Shown: piece by piece, positions 56,067 through 64,000 of the stretch
Position numbering within the stretch: the first letter of the stretch is position 1
Layout: each line of letters opens with the position of its first letter
Assembly (NCBI GenBank): GCA_018822845.1
Contig: JAHJJD010000058.1
Location: 1-64,000, forward strand
Reading direction: 5' to 3'
Source of the DNA: Gammaproteobacteria bacterium
GTDB lineage: Bacteria > Pseudomonadota > Gammaproteobacteria > Thiotrichales > Thiotrichaceae
DNA: 64,000 nucleotides
The notes under the pieces: model-generated
Seen by the model: only the letters and a program-made list of their open reading frames with translations
The model's database searches: none
Told to the model about the DNA's origin: nothing
Position numbers and translations under genes: made by a program

Positions 56067-56999
56067 CTATCGCAGTTGCAGTTTTTGCAGGGTTTCCAGG
56101 GTAATGGCACCGCTGGCGAGACGGTTTTCTTCCTGATAGCGGGTCACGGCGGCGCGGGTTTTGGGACCCAGTTCCCCATCAGGAGAGTCCTGGTAATAGC
56201 CGAGCTGGTGTAGATGCTGTTGCAGTCGCATGATTTCATCCTTTCCAGCAGTGCTTTCACACAGGGCGGGCATTTGGCGGAAGGTTTCCGGGTGGATTAT
56301 CTTTTCGGCAGGAATATGTTGTACTTTGGATGCGCTGCGGGATGCCAGTATTTTGGGCGGTTCCTCGACGCGGGTCAGTTTGACGCTTGCATATACGGCA
56401 GGAATTTCCTTGCGCACGACTTTGGCAGGCTCCACCTGTACCTTGCGGGTAATGGTTTCAGTGCGTGCCGGAATGATCTTTTTGATGGTGCGGGCAGGCA
56501 TGTCAATGATTTCACGGGTGACTTCGGTGTATTCCGCCGGAACTTCGAGCAGGCAGTTGGCGGGGATGCTTGCCTGACTTTCAGCAAGCACTGGCGTACA
56601 GGCCGGATTCCAGCGCTTGGTGGCGTCCCTGGTCTTGATGCGCTTGGTTTCGGTGCGGTAAGTGGCGGGCAGCGTCTCGATTTCCACCCGTTCGCGTTCG
56701 ACTTCAATGGTTTCGGTCACTTCCTTGAAGCTTGCGGGGATGATTTCGTACTCGACGTAGGCATCGACAACCTTGATTTTGCGTTCACCATAGCCGAGTT
56801 TTACCGGCGTAGTGCTATAGGTGCTACTACCTTCGTAGACAGTAACCTGTTCGGACGCTGCGCTATACTGGGCGGGAACAATAACTTGTGACATGCATAT
56901 GCCGGATTGGTTGGCAATTGCCTGGTTGGCCACCAAGAGTGTCGCCACAATGCCCAGCCTGTATGTACGGCTGGGGTGGAAATGGATAATCTGTTGCAT
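56067..56999 (-). CDS. exported repeat protein with C-terminal peptidoglycan-binding domain
   Basis: This 310-residue exported protein has a signal peptide (about 1-29) followed by roughly 200 residues of degenerate repeats centred on (I/V)PA.Y..V...: VIVPAQYSAA, IIPASFKEVTE, TLPATYRTETK, VPAEYTEVTRE, DMPARTIKK, IIPARTETITRK, and IPAVYASVKL. A PG_binding_1 domain (about 250-310: LGYYQDSPDGELGPKTRAA) ends it. Four cysteines lie between. The beta-rich repeats may form a rod that the C-terminal domain tethers to murein. Family not recognised. Confidence 0.75.
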   Translation of the reverse strand: MQQIIHFHPSRTYRLGIVATLLVANQAIANQSGICMSQVIVPAQYSAASEQVTVYEGSSTYSTTPVKLGYGERKIKVVDAYVEYEIIPASFKEVTETIEVERERVEIETLPATYRTETKRIKTRDATKRWNPACTPVLAESQASIPANCLLEVPAEYTEVTREIIDMPARTIKKIIPARTETITRKVQVEPAKVVRKEIPAVYASVKLTRVEEPPKILASRSASKVQHIPAEKIIHPETFRQMPALCESTAGKDEIMRLQQHLHQLGYYQDSPDGELGPKTRAAVTRYQEENRLASGAITLETLQKLQLR

Positions 57000-57108
57000 T
57001 AACTGGTTTCTGCTGTCAGGGTTAGGAATTTTGTCGAGTCGGATTGTAGACAGTAACAGGTGGAAAGTACCACCCGGTAGTAAATAACAGTATCAGGAAG
57101 CACAAAAC

Positions 57109-58143
57109 ATGCAAGTCCGCGCCGAACAGATTGAAGACCACCTCCGCCATACGCTGGCATCGGTTTACCTGATTGCCGGGGATGAACCCCTGCAAGTGAT
57201 GGAAACCGCCGACGCCATCCGCCGGGTGGCGCTGGAACGGGGTTTCAGCGAGCGTGACATCTTCAACGTTGATGCCCAGTTCGACTGGAATGTGTTGTAT
57301 GACGTGGCCGGGGCGCTTTCCCTGTTTGCCGATAAAAAGCTGTTGGATGTGCGCATGCAGACCTGCAAGGCGGGTGTTTCCGGCAGCAAGGCGTTACAGC
57401 ATTACCTCGACTATCTGCCTTCTGACAAGGTGTTGTTGCTGCAAACCGGCAGGCTGGACAAAGCCTGCAAGAGTGCGGCGTGGGTGAAAAAGGTCGAGCA
57501 GGTGGGCGTGCTGGTGCAGGTATGGGATTTGTCGCCCGCGCAAACCCAGGCGTGGATTGCCAAACGGATGCGCAACGCAGGATTGCAGCCGGACAACGAA
57601 GCGGTGCGTTACCTGACCGAACGGGTGGAGGGTAACTTGCTGGCAGCGGTGCAGGAAATCGGCAAACTGGTCTTGCTGTTCGGCAAGCGTCCGATTTCTG
57701 CCGACAATATCATGAGCGTGGTGGCGGATAATTCCCGGTTCAGTGTGTTTGACCTGAGTGAAGCGGTTCTGGCGCAGGATGCGCGCCGTATCCGCCACAT
57801 CATGCAGGTCTTGCAGGAAGAAGACACTGCCCCGCCATTGATGATCTGGGCACTGGCCGACCTGCTGCGCCAGCTTTACACGGCGTGCGAAAATGTGCGC
57901 AACAATGCATCCAATCAGGGCATCCTGATGCGCATGCCGAAAAACCGGCAGGCGCTGTTCCAGAATGCCTTGCGCCGCATGATGACAGTCGACTGGACGC
58001 TGCTGTTTACCCATGCCGCCCGCCTTGACCGCCACAGCAAAGGGGTAGGGCGTGATGTTTCCCGCCACCCGCAGCGCCTGTGGGATGACATGCTGGAACT
58101 GGCGCTGAAACTGGCCGGGCGGCCTGTGATGGCAGCCGCCTAG
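57109..58143 (+). CDS. holA: DNA polymerase III subunit delta
   Basis: This 344-residue clamp-loader wrench subunit opens the sliding clamp. The N-terminal AAA-like fold starts with ASVYLIAGDEPLQVMETADAIR. Domain II/III features LTERVEGNLLAAVQEIGKL (near 166-185) and FSVFDLSEAVL are typical of HolA. Length matches E. coli (343). lptE, the usual upstream partner, is not here; the gene is preceded by a divergent exported-protein gene. Confidence 0.94.
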   Translation: MQVRAEQIEDHLRHTLASVYLIAGDEPLQVMETADAIRRVALERGFSERDIFNVDAQFDWNVLYDVAGALSLFADKKLLDVRMQTCKAGVSGSKALQHYLDYLPSDKVLLLQTGRLDKACKSAAWVKKVEQVGVLVQVWDLSPAQTQAWIAKRMRNAGLQPDNEAVRYLTERVEGNLLAAVQEIGKLVLLFGKRPISADNIMSVVADNSRFSVFDLSEAVLAQDARRIRHIMQVLQEEDTAPPLMIWALADLLRQLYTACENVRNNASNQGILMRMPKNRQALFQNALRRMMTVDWTLLFTHAARLDRHSKGVGRDVSRHPQRLWDDMLELALKLAGRPVMAAA

Positions 58144-58147
58144 TTGC

Positions 58148-58232
58148 CTTCGACTCTACTTCGACAGGCTCAGCACAAGCGCTCAGGCAACGGGTCGTGC
58201 CACCCAACCGAGGGCTGAGCGGAGTCGAAGCC
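58148..58232. repeat. TTCGAC-type palindromic repeat
   Basis: CTTCGACAGGCTCAGCACA (58160 region) and GGGCTGAGCGGAGTCGAAG (58214-58232) are imperfect inverted halves of a hairpin element found widely in bacterial intergenic DNA. It fills the gap between holA and a convergent gene and could terminate both. Confidence 0.65.
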
Positions 58233-58241
58233 CGGCGACGC

Positions 58242-58652
58242 TCACTCCACCATCAGACCATGGCTGGAATACCAGCTTTTGTCGATTTCCCACTGTACTT
58301 CCTGAACGCCGGGCTGTTCCTTCACCAGCTTTCCGGCCTTTTCCTGTAAATGAGCCAGCCGTTTCTGTGCTTCAATCATTTCTGGCGTGTCAGGGTTGCT
58401 GGTGTCCAGGTTTGGGAACGCGATGTTGAAGAATTGCAGTACAGAAACCTGCGGTGAACGCGGGCTGCTGAGGGTGGCAACACCATTTTCCAGCTTGATT
58501 GCCCGGAACTGGTAAGGGTAGGCGGAAAGTTCTGGATCTGCTTTCAATGCATTGTTCAGGTTGTTGAATTCAGGGTCTTGCCGGGCGAACCACAAGAGCG
58601 CAAGAGCAAGAAAAATAGCCAGGACAATCAATCCCTGCTTTGTGTTGGACAT
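58242..58652 (-). CDS. uncharacterised single-pass membrane protein
   Basis: This 136-residue protein has one N-terminal membrane helix (about 7-24: GLIVLAIFLALALLWF) and a periplasmic domain that I do not recognise (FRAIKLENGVATLSSPRSPQVSVLQFFN, then helical MIEAQKRLAHLQEKAG). It has no cysteines, so it is not a lipoprotein. It lies downstream of the MsbA-like exporter on the same strand with an 80-base gap. Confidence 0.65.
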   Translation of the reverse strand: MSNTKQGLIVLAIFLALALLWFARQDPEFNNLNNALKADPELSAYPYQFRAIKLENGVATLSSPRSPQVSVLQFFNIAFPNLDTSNPDTPEMIEAQKRLAHLQEKAGKLVKEQPGVQEVQWEIDKSWYSSHGLMVE

Positions 58653-58734
58653 GGGTGCAATCCTTGTTGAAAACTGTTTTGTAAATGACCCGTCAAGCGG
58701 GAGCCATGGGAAAAATCAAAATGCAGCATCGAGG

Positions 58735-60546
58735 CTACCCTGTAGGAGCCTGCCCCGCAGGCGATTCTTTCATCTCCCGCTCCCCGGTTTGCAAACGCCA
58801 CAAGGCAGCATACGTGCCATTGCGTTGCAGCAGGGCATCATGCGTGCCGGATTCGCTAATACGCCCGTGTTCCAGCACATGAATGCAATGCGCATGGCGT
58901 ACCGTCGAGAGGCGATGCGCAATGATCAGGCTGGTGCGCCCGACCACCAGCCGGTCGAGGGAACGCTGGATGGCGGCTTCGGTTTCATTGTCCACGGCTG
59001 AAGTGGCTTCATCCAGAATCAGGATGGGTGGATTTTTGAGGATGGCGCGTGCTAATGCCAAGCGTTGGCGTTGCCCGCCGGAAAGTTTCATGCCGCGTTC
59101 GCCAACCTGGGTGTCGTAACCTTGCGGCAACTGGCTGATGAACTCGTGTGCTTCGGCGGCTTGGGCTGCTGCAATCACGGCGTTGCGGGGCGTAGCGTGG
59201 CTGCCGTAGGCAATATTTTCCGCGACACTGGCATCGGCGAGAAAGGTGTCTTGCGCAACATAGCCAATGGTGCGGCGCAAATCCTGCAACTGAATACCGG
59301 CAATCGCTTGCCCGTCGAGCTGGATGCTGCCTTGTTGTGGATCGTGGAAGCGTAGTAGCAACTTGATCAGGGTGCTTTTGCCACCACCGGTACTGCCAAC
59401 AAAAGCCACCGTTTCACCGGCTGCAATTTTCAGGTTCAGGTCACTGATGGCGGCCTGGTTCTGTCCGGGATAGGTGAAGCTCACGCCGGTAAATGCCAAC
59501 TCGCCTTTCACCGTGCTGGTTTCCAACGCTACACCGGCGTAGCTGATTTCAACCGGGGTATGCAGCAAATCCAGCACGCGCTGGATGGAGGCCATCGAAC
59601 GCTGATACAGATCGGTCATGTCCGCCAGTCGTGTCAGCGGCCACAACAGGCGCTGGGTCAGGTAGACCAGCACCGAGTAACTGCCCACGCCAATTTCGCC
59701 ATTCAGTGCCATGAAGCCACCGTACAACAGGGTGACGGTGAACCCAGCCAGAATCGCCATGCGGATCACGGGGGTAATCGCCGATGACCAGCGGATCGCT
59801 TCGGCGTTGCGGTTGCGGTAATGGTCGGAACCTTGCCGAATCTGTTCGGCCTCGAAATCTTCCGCCGTATACGCCTTGACGGTGGCAATCCCGCTCAGGT
59901 TGTTGTTGAGGCGGGTCGCCAGTGCCCCGGCAGCTTCGCGCATCGCGGTATAGCGCGGAGCCAAGCGTTTCTGGAACCAGAATGCGCCATACAAAATGAA
60001 CGGAATCGGTAACAGGGCGAGGGCTGCCAGACTGCTGGTGAGGGCGAAGAATACTCCGCTGACCATCAAGGTGCCGACGAATACCTGAATCAGGTCATTT
60101 GCGCCGCCATTGAGGAAACGTTCCATCTGGTTGATGTCTTCGTTGAGCACCGAGAGCAGGTTGCCGCTGCGGTTGCGTTCAAACCAGGCCATGTCGAGCT
60201 GTTGCACGTGGCGGTAGGCATCCATGCGCAGGTCGTGTTGCAGGTTTTGCGCCAGATTGCGCCACTTGAGGTTGTACAGGTACTCGAACAGCGATTCGGC
60301 AATCCACACAATTGCGGTGAGGATTGCCAGCGCCACGATCTGCTGCTTGGGGTCGGCAATGCCCAGCTTGGCGACGAAAGAATCCTGCTGGTTGACCACC
60401 ACATCGACCGCTACCCCGATCAGCACTTCCGGCAATACGTCGAAGAATTTGTTGAGGATGGAGTAGAGCGACGCCCTGATTACGTCGGGGCGGTATTGGC
60501 GGGCGTAGGTGAACAGGCGTTGCAGGGGGTGGACGGGGTTGTCCAT
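58735..60546 (-). CDS. ABC exporter, fused membrane and ATP-binding domains (MsbA/LmrA-like)
   Basis: This 603-residue half-transporter has six membrane helices (about 25-310) followed by an ATPase domain. Walker A is VGSTGGGKST near 380, the signature LSGGQRQRLALARA near 485 and Walker B PILILDEATSAVD near 508. The ATG at 60546 has GGAA upstream; a longer frame upstream is unsupported. The last ten or so residues (ESPAGQAPTG) are encoded by a REP-like repeat at 58740-58766. It probably exports lipids or drugs as a homodimer; the substrate is unknown. Confidence 0.92.
   Translation of the reverse strand: MDNPVHPLQRLFTYARQYRPDVIRASLYSILNKFFDVLPEVLIGVAVDVVVNQQDSFVAKLGIADPKQQIVALAILTAIVWIAESLFEYLYNLKWRNLAQNLQHDLRMDAYRHVQQLDMAWFERNRSGNLLSVLNEDINQMERFLNGGANDLIQVFVGTLMVSGVFFALTSSLAALALLPIPFILYGAFWFQKRLAPRYTAMREAAGALATRLNNNLSGIATVKAYTAEDFEAEQIRQGSDHYRNRNAEAIRWSSAITPVIRMAILAGFTVTLLYGGFMALNGEIGVGSYSVLVYLTQRLLWPLTRLADMTDLYQRSMASIQRVLDLLHTPVEISYAGVALETSTVKGELAFTGVSFTYPGQNQAAISDLNLKIAAGETVAFVGSTGGGKSTLIKLLLRFHDPQQGSIQLDGQAIAGIQLQDLRRTIGYVAQDTFLADASVAENIAYGSHATPRNAVIAAAQAAEAHEFISQLPQGYDTQVGERGMKLSGGQRQRLALARAILKNPPILILDEATSAVDNETEAAIQRSLDRLVVGRTSLIIAHRLSTVRHAHCIHVLEHGRISESGTHDALLQRNGTYAALWRLQTGEREMKESPAGQAPTG
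58740..58766 (+). repeat. REP-like 27-mer, third copy
   Basis: It has the same element type as the pair inside the TIR-FGE gene (starts CTGTAGGAGC, ends GGCGATT; hairpin CCTGC-CCC-GCAGG). Here it forms the 3' end of the exporter coding sequence on the minus strand, including the bases just before its stop codon. Confidence 0.8.
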
Positions 60547-60695
60547 GAGGGTGTTCCTTTCGGGTGGGTCAGGGGGGAGTTTAGCATAAGGCAAGGAAGA
60601 GCCCGTCTGATTGGCAGTGAGCTTTAGGGAACCAATGCGCCAAATTTTCTAGTACACTCGACCTATTACTACTACCCATTACACAAGGCTGATTC

Positions 60696-61838
60696 ATGAA
60701 CGAATCAATACTCAAAGGCTATCTGGATCATGTCGAGATTCGGGGTTTCCGTAGCCTCAAGGATGTTTCGGTTGAGCTGTCACCACTGACAGTGCTCATT
60801 GGTGCAAATGGTGCAGGCAAATCCAACTTCATCAAGTTTTTTGAGATGATGCGTTGGCTGATGGATGGGCGTAGCTTGAGGGAGTGGGTATTGCGCGAAA
60901 GTGGCGCAGATGACAACCTGTTCATGGGCAAAGATACCACGGATAGCGTGACTTGCCAATTGAGCTTGACTATCGAAGGTCAGCAAGACCGCTATGAGTA
61001 CCAATCCAAACTACTCGCCGATACCTCAGATCAGATGAGCATTGTGTATGAACATACGCGCTTAAGTGATGAAAAATGGATGATGTTACCATCGGCTTCA
61101 ACTGATGTATCCAGCGTATTTTATCAAGGAATTAGAAAACCTGTTCTGGCTGATGGCAAGCTGTTGAAAAGCGGAATTCCACAAGTGTTGGGGTATTTTC
61201 TGCAACGTTGCCGGGTCTATCAATTCCATGATACTGCCAGAAATGCTGGCATCAAGAAGCACCATGACACCAGTGATTCGGTGTTTCTGAATTCTGATGG
61301 CGATAATTTGGCGGCTATATTGTTGGCCTTGCGTGAAAATCATGCCAAACGCTTTAAGCTGATAGAAAAGCAAATCAGCCGTGTATTGAGCAGCTTCGAT
61401 GGCTTTGTGCTTGAGCCGCAGCACGGTAAAGTCATGTTGCGCTGGCGGCATAAGCAGGGTGATAAAATCATGGGGGCGCACCTGACTTCTGATGGTTCGT
61501 TGCGTCTGTTTTGCCTGATTACTTTGTTAAACCTTCCCGTTGAACAATTGCCGGACATTATTTTGTTGGATGAGCCAGAGTTAGGTTTGCATCCCAATGC
61601 GATTACCCTGATTGCTGCGATGATCCAAAGGGTTTCACATACTTCTCAAGTTATTCTGGCGACACAATCGCCCTTTATGGTGGATTGCTTTGAGCTGGAC
61701 AATATTGTCGTCGCTGATCTTGAAGAGGGCGCTACCCGGCTACGCAAATTAGCCAAAGAAACCTATCAGCAATGGCTGGATGATGAGTTTTCAGTATCCG
61801 AACTTTGGTTGAGTAATGTGCTGGGGGGGCAAGTATGA
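60696..61838 (+). CDS. AAA_21-type ATPase of an ATPase/DUF4276 pair
   Basis: This 380-residue SMC/RecF-like ATPase opens HVEIRGFRSLKDVSVELSPL. Walker A GANGAGKS lies at 36-43, SDGSLRLFCLITLL (signature-like) near 268, Walker B LLDEPELGLHP near 290, and an ATQSPFMVD switch near 320. A strongly AT-leaning composition and isolation between housekeeping genes suggest horizontal gain. It overlaps the next gene by four bases. ATPases of this type with DUF4276 partners are a recurring putative defence pair related in plan to Abi-type and OLD systems. Confidence 0.85.
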   Translation: MNESILKGYLDHVEIRGFRSLKDVSVELSPLTVLIGANGAGKSNFIKFFEMMRWLMDGRSLREWVLRESGADDNLFMGKDTTDSVTCQLSLTIEGQQDRYEYQSKLLADTSDQMSIVYEHTRLSDEKWMMLPSASTDVSSVFYQGIRKPVLADGKLLKSGIPQVLGYFLQRCRVYQFHDTARNAGIKKHHDTSDSVFLNSDGDNLAAILLALRENHAKRFKLIEKQISRVLSSFDGFVLEPQHGKVMLRWRHKQGDKIMGAHLTSDGSLRLFCLITLLNLPVEQLPDIILLDEPELGLHPNAITLIAAMIQRVSHTSQVILATQSPFMVDCFELDNIVVADLEEGATRLRKLAKETYQQWLDDEFSVSELWLSNVLGGQV

Positions 61839-62449
61839 GTCGGGTGTTGGTGATCTGTGAGGGGCAAACAGAAGCGGCATTTGTCCGGGATTGTCTGCAA
61901 CCTTATCTGCTCGACAAAGGCGTCTATGTGTTTGTGGAAAACCTGCGTGGGAATGTTTCCAGCCAGCGGGTTGCCCATTTTGTCCGTAACAATTTCCGGT
62001 CTTTCGATAAGATAACGACGTTACTGGACTTTTATGGCTTTCAGGATCGTGAACAGGATTCACGGCAAGCACTTGAGGCGTTTATAGCAATGATGGCTCA
62101 GGGCATCATGCCGCAAGCCGATATAGCTGAAAAGTTTCTTCCCTACGTGCAAATGTATGAGTTTGAAGGCTTGTTATTCAGTGATGTCAGTCAGTTTGAA
62201 TGGGTGCAGGACGGTTGGAACACTGATGCGGAACGACAGTTACAGGCAATATGCAATGCCTTTGATAATCCTGAATTGATTAATGATAGCCCTTTAACTG
62301 CACCCTCTAAACGTTTGGGGGCGATCTTTGCGCATCATTACAAGAAAGTGGAGCATGGTTCAATTATTGCGGAGAGTATCGGTCTGCAAACCATTCGTGA
62401 ACAATGCCCGAACTTCAACGAGTGGCTGACATGGTTGGAATCGTTGTGA
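61835..62449 (+). CDS. DUF4276 (TOPRIM-like) protein
   Basis: This 204-residue protein starts [22 protein letters not shown], the EGxTE motif that marks DUF4276 and TOPRIM-like folds. [10 protein letters not shown] near 70 supplies acidic residues of the kind TOPRIM domains use for metal, and [11 protein letters not shown] follows near 110. It is expected to be a nuclease or nucleotide-acting effector controlled by the upstream ATPase. Activity is not proven. Its end overlaps the arfB start (GTGA), which may be chance juxtaposition at an insertion point. Confidence 0.85.
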   Translation: MSRVLVICEGQTEAAFVRDCLQPYLLDKGVYVFVENLRGNVSSQRVAHFVRNNFRSFDKITTLLDFYGFQDREQDSRQALEAFIAMMAQGIMPQADIAEKFLPYVQMYEFEGLLFSDVSQFEWVQDGWNTDAERQLQAICNAFDNPELINDSPLTAPSKRLGAIFAHHYKKVEHGSIIAESIGLQTIREQCPNFNEWLTWLESL

Positions 62450-62865
62450 CCCATTCAACGCGCTATAGCCAAATCAAAATACCCCCCGAAGAAATCGACC
62501 TCCAGCCCATCCGCGCCCAAGGTTCCGGCGGACAGAACGTCAACAAGGTTTCAACCGCCATCCACCTGCGTTTCGACATCCACGCCTCATCCCTGCCGGA
62601 AGTCTGGAAGGAAAAGCTGCTGATCTACCCCGACCAGCGCATTTCCAGCGATGGCGTGATTGTCATCAAGGCGCAAACCCACAACAGCCAGGAAAAAAAC
62701 CGTGCCGACGCGCTGGAACGCCTGCGCCAGCTCATCCTTGAAGCCACCAAAGTGCAGAAAAAGCGCAAGGCGACCCGCCCAACCCGCAGTTCCCAAACCA
62801 GGCGGCTGGACAGCAAGAAAAAACACAGCCAGACCAAAGCCGGGCGCGGCAAGGTGGATTATTAA
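62446..62865 (+). CDS. arfB: alternative ribosome-rescue factor ArfB
   Basis: This 139-residue peptidyl-tRNA hydrolase frees stalled ribosomes without stop codons. The catalytic GGQ is in [20 protein letters not shown] near residue 25-45, followed by [19 protein letters not shown] basic C-terminal tail ([18 protein letters not shown]) enters the mRNA channel. The GTG at 62446 best matches the short N-terminus of E. coli YaeJ; ATGs at 62404 and 62431 are in frame upstream but inside the DUF4276 gene. Confidence 0.93.
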   Translation: MTHSTRYSQIKIPPEEIDLQPIRAQGSGGQNVNKVSTAIHLRFDIHASSLPEVWKEKLLIYPDQRISSDGVIVIKAQTHNSQEKNRADALERLRQLILEATKVQKKRKATRPTRSSQTRRLDSKKKHSQTKAGRGKVDY

Positions 62866-64000
62866 CCATACCCACCGCCACCCGGTGTAGCCACCGTCAG
62901 CACATCGCCCGCTTCCACCTCTACCTGCGCAATCCCTTCCAGCGTTTGCAGATAACCATCCGCCCGTAACACCCGGTTGACCCCGCGCTGCCCATGCCTG
63001 CCGCCCGCCATGCCATACGGCGCAACCTTGCGATGCCCCGACACAAGGCTCACGGTCATCGGTTCCAGAAAGCGGGTCTTGCGCACCACGCCATCGCCGC
63101 CGCGCTGTTTGCCTTTGCCGCCAGAATGCGGGCGTATGTGGAAAGCTTCCAGCCGCACCGGAAAGCGCGTTTCGAGAATTTCCGGGTCAGTCAGACGCGA
63201 ATTGGTCATGTGGGTATGCACCGCACTCGCGCCATCCGCATTCGCCGTCGCACCCGCGCCGCCACACAGGGTTTCGTAATACTGGTGGCGGGCATTGCCC
63301 CACGTCACGTTGTTCATCGTACCTTGTGCCGCTCCCATGATGCCGAGTGCGCCGAATAGCGCATCCACCACGTATTGCGAGGTTTCCACATTGCCCGCCA
63401 CCACTGCCGCCGGGTATTGCGGGTTGAGCAGGGAGCCGGGCGGAATGATGATATTGAGCGGCTTGAGACAACCTTCGTTGAGCGGGATATTGTCCGCCAC
63501 CAAACAGCGGAACACGTACAGCACCGCCGCACGGGTAATCGCCGTCGGTGCATTCAAGTTGCCGGGGTGCTGCGGGCTGGTTCCCGTGAAATCCAGCGTG
63601 GCGGAACGGCTTGCCGTATCCACGGTAATTTGCACGCACACAAGGCTGCCATCATCCATCTCATACTGGAAACTGCCATCACGCAGACTGCCGATCACGC
63701 GCCGCACCGAGGCTTCCGCATTGTCCTGTACATGGCGCATGTAGGCTTGCACCGTTGCCAACCCCATCTGCCCGATCATGCGCCGCAGTTCGGATTCGCC
63801 GCGTGCGCAAGCCGCCAGTTGCGCCTTCAGGTCGGCAATGTTGTAGTCGATATTGCGGGCGGGGTACGTGCCAGATGCCAGCAAGGCACGAATTGCTTCC
63901 TCGCGGAAATGGCCTTGCTCTACCAGCTTGACATTGGTGAGCAGGATACCTTCCTCCTCAATCGTGCGGCTTTGCGGCGGAATTGATCCGGGGGTAACCC
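62862..64000 (-). CDS. hydantoinase B / 5-oxoprolinase family protein, C-terminal part
   Basis: This is the C-terminal 379 residues of a HyuB/OplB-type ATP-dependent amidase; the 5' end lies beyond the window. [17 protein letters not shown] is readable at the window edge, followed by [17 protein letters not shown] and [26 protein letters not shown]. The protein ends in the glycine-rich [10 protein letters not shown]. It hydrolyses hydantoins or 5-oxoproline together with a HyuA-type half, which may be fused upstream. It overlaps the arfB stop by four bases, tail to tail. Confidence 0.92.
   Translation of the reverse strand, partial: VTPGSIPPQSRTIEEEGILLTNVKLVEQGHFREEAIRALLASGTYPARNIDYNIADLKAQLAACARGESELRRMIGQMGLATVQAYMRHVQDNAEASVRRVIGSLRDGSFQYEMDDGSLVCVQITVDTASRSATLDFTGTSPQHPGNLNAPTAITRAAVLYVFRCLVADNIPLNEGCLKPLNIIIPPGSLLNPQYPAAVVAGNVETSQYVVDALFGALGIMGAAQGTMNNVTWGNARHQYYETLCGGAGATANADGASAVHTHMTNSRLTDPEILETRFPVRLEAFHIRPHSGGKGKQRGGDGVVRKTRFLEPMTVSLVSGHRKVAPYGMAGGRHGQRGVNRVLRADGYLQTLEGIAQVEVEAGDVLTVATPGGGGYG

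Noticed and set aside
60696-62449. PARIS anti-phage system
   Set aside because: PARIS pairs an ATPase with a DUF4435 TOPRIM protein. The partner here carries the DUF4276 EGxTE start and is shorter, so only a general similarity in plan can be claimed.

Overview
The window looks like chromosome from a sulfur-oxidising gammaproteobacterium of the Thiothrix/Thiotrichales type. This is inferred from a complete cbb3 oxidase operon (ccoNOQP-GHIS), sulfur-type small genes (rhodanese lipoprotein, Crp/Fnr regulator, DUF2892), gammaproteobacterial housekeeping gene order (pyrG-kdsA-eno-ftsB-ispD, dksA-gluQ, aroQ-accB-accC-prmA), and moderately GC-rich DNA with many short palindromic repeats. I cannot fix the species. 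No rRNA, tRNA, CRISPR array or insertion sequence was recognised.

Layout. 0-5.5 kb: the end of a metal ABC importer, a heme-type plus ferroxidase-type bacterioferritin pair, a rhodanese/Crp-Fnr/DUF2892 cluster and a ThDP enzyme of the acetolactate synthase family. 5.6-17.3 kb is an accessory stretch: an ABC-type ATPase with a PD-(D/E)XK-like partner, a glycosyltransferase and a sulfotransferase, a DMT transporter, a SEC-C protein, and a type III restriction-modification locus whose mod and res genes are separated by xisI, DUF4160 and DUF2442 genes. 17.3-26.4 kb: dgkA and the cbb3 oxidase structural and assembly genes, with an FNR-type box ahead of ccoN. 26.7-33.9 kb: a LysR regulator, a PerM-like transporter, uvrB, a lytic transglycosylase and an aminotransferase.

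34.0-38.1 kb holds the most striking locus, a complete diversity-generating retroelement (DGR). A TIR / coiled-coil / membrane-anchor / formylglycine-enzyme-fold protein ends in a 129-bp variable repeat. It is followed by an HRDC accessory gene, a DGR-type reverse transcriptase and a 129-bp template repeat. The repeats differ at 17 positions; 16 of these are adenines in the template and the 17th lies in the presumed initiation region. The predicted product is a membrane receptor with a hypervariable periplasmic domain and a cytoplasmic TIR domain. A Phd-like antitoxin gene with a stump of a RelE-like toxin follows.

38.1-60.5 kb is mostly housekeeping: miaB, pyrG, kdsA, eno, ftsB, ispD, arsC, wrbA, ispF, phhB, gluQ, dksA, prmA, accBC, aroQ, holA and an MsbA-like exporter. 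60.7-62.9 kb: a second ATPase plus putative nuclease pair (AAA_21 + DUF4276), then arfB. The window ends inside a hydantoinase B/5-oxoprolinase gene.

Several repeat families run through the region: REP-like 27-mers (two of them inside the TIR gene), CTCCCC/GGGGAG palindromes, and a 135-bp nested palindrome. At least four conflict-type systems (ATPase/nuclease pair, type III RM, DGR-diversified TIR receptor, ATPase/DUF4276 pair) share the 64 kb with essential genes.
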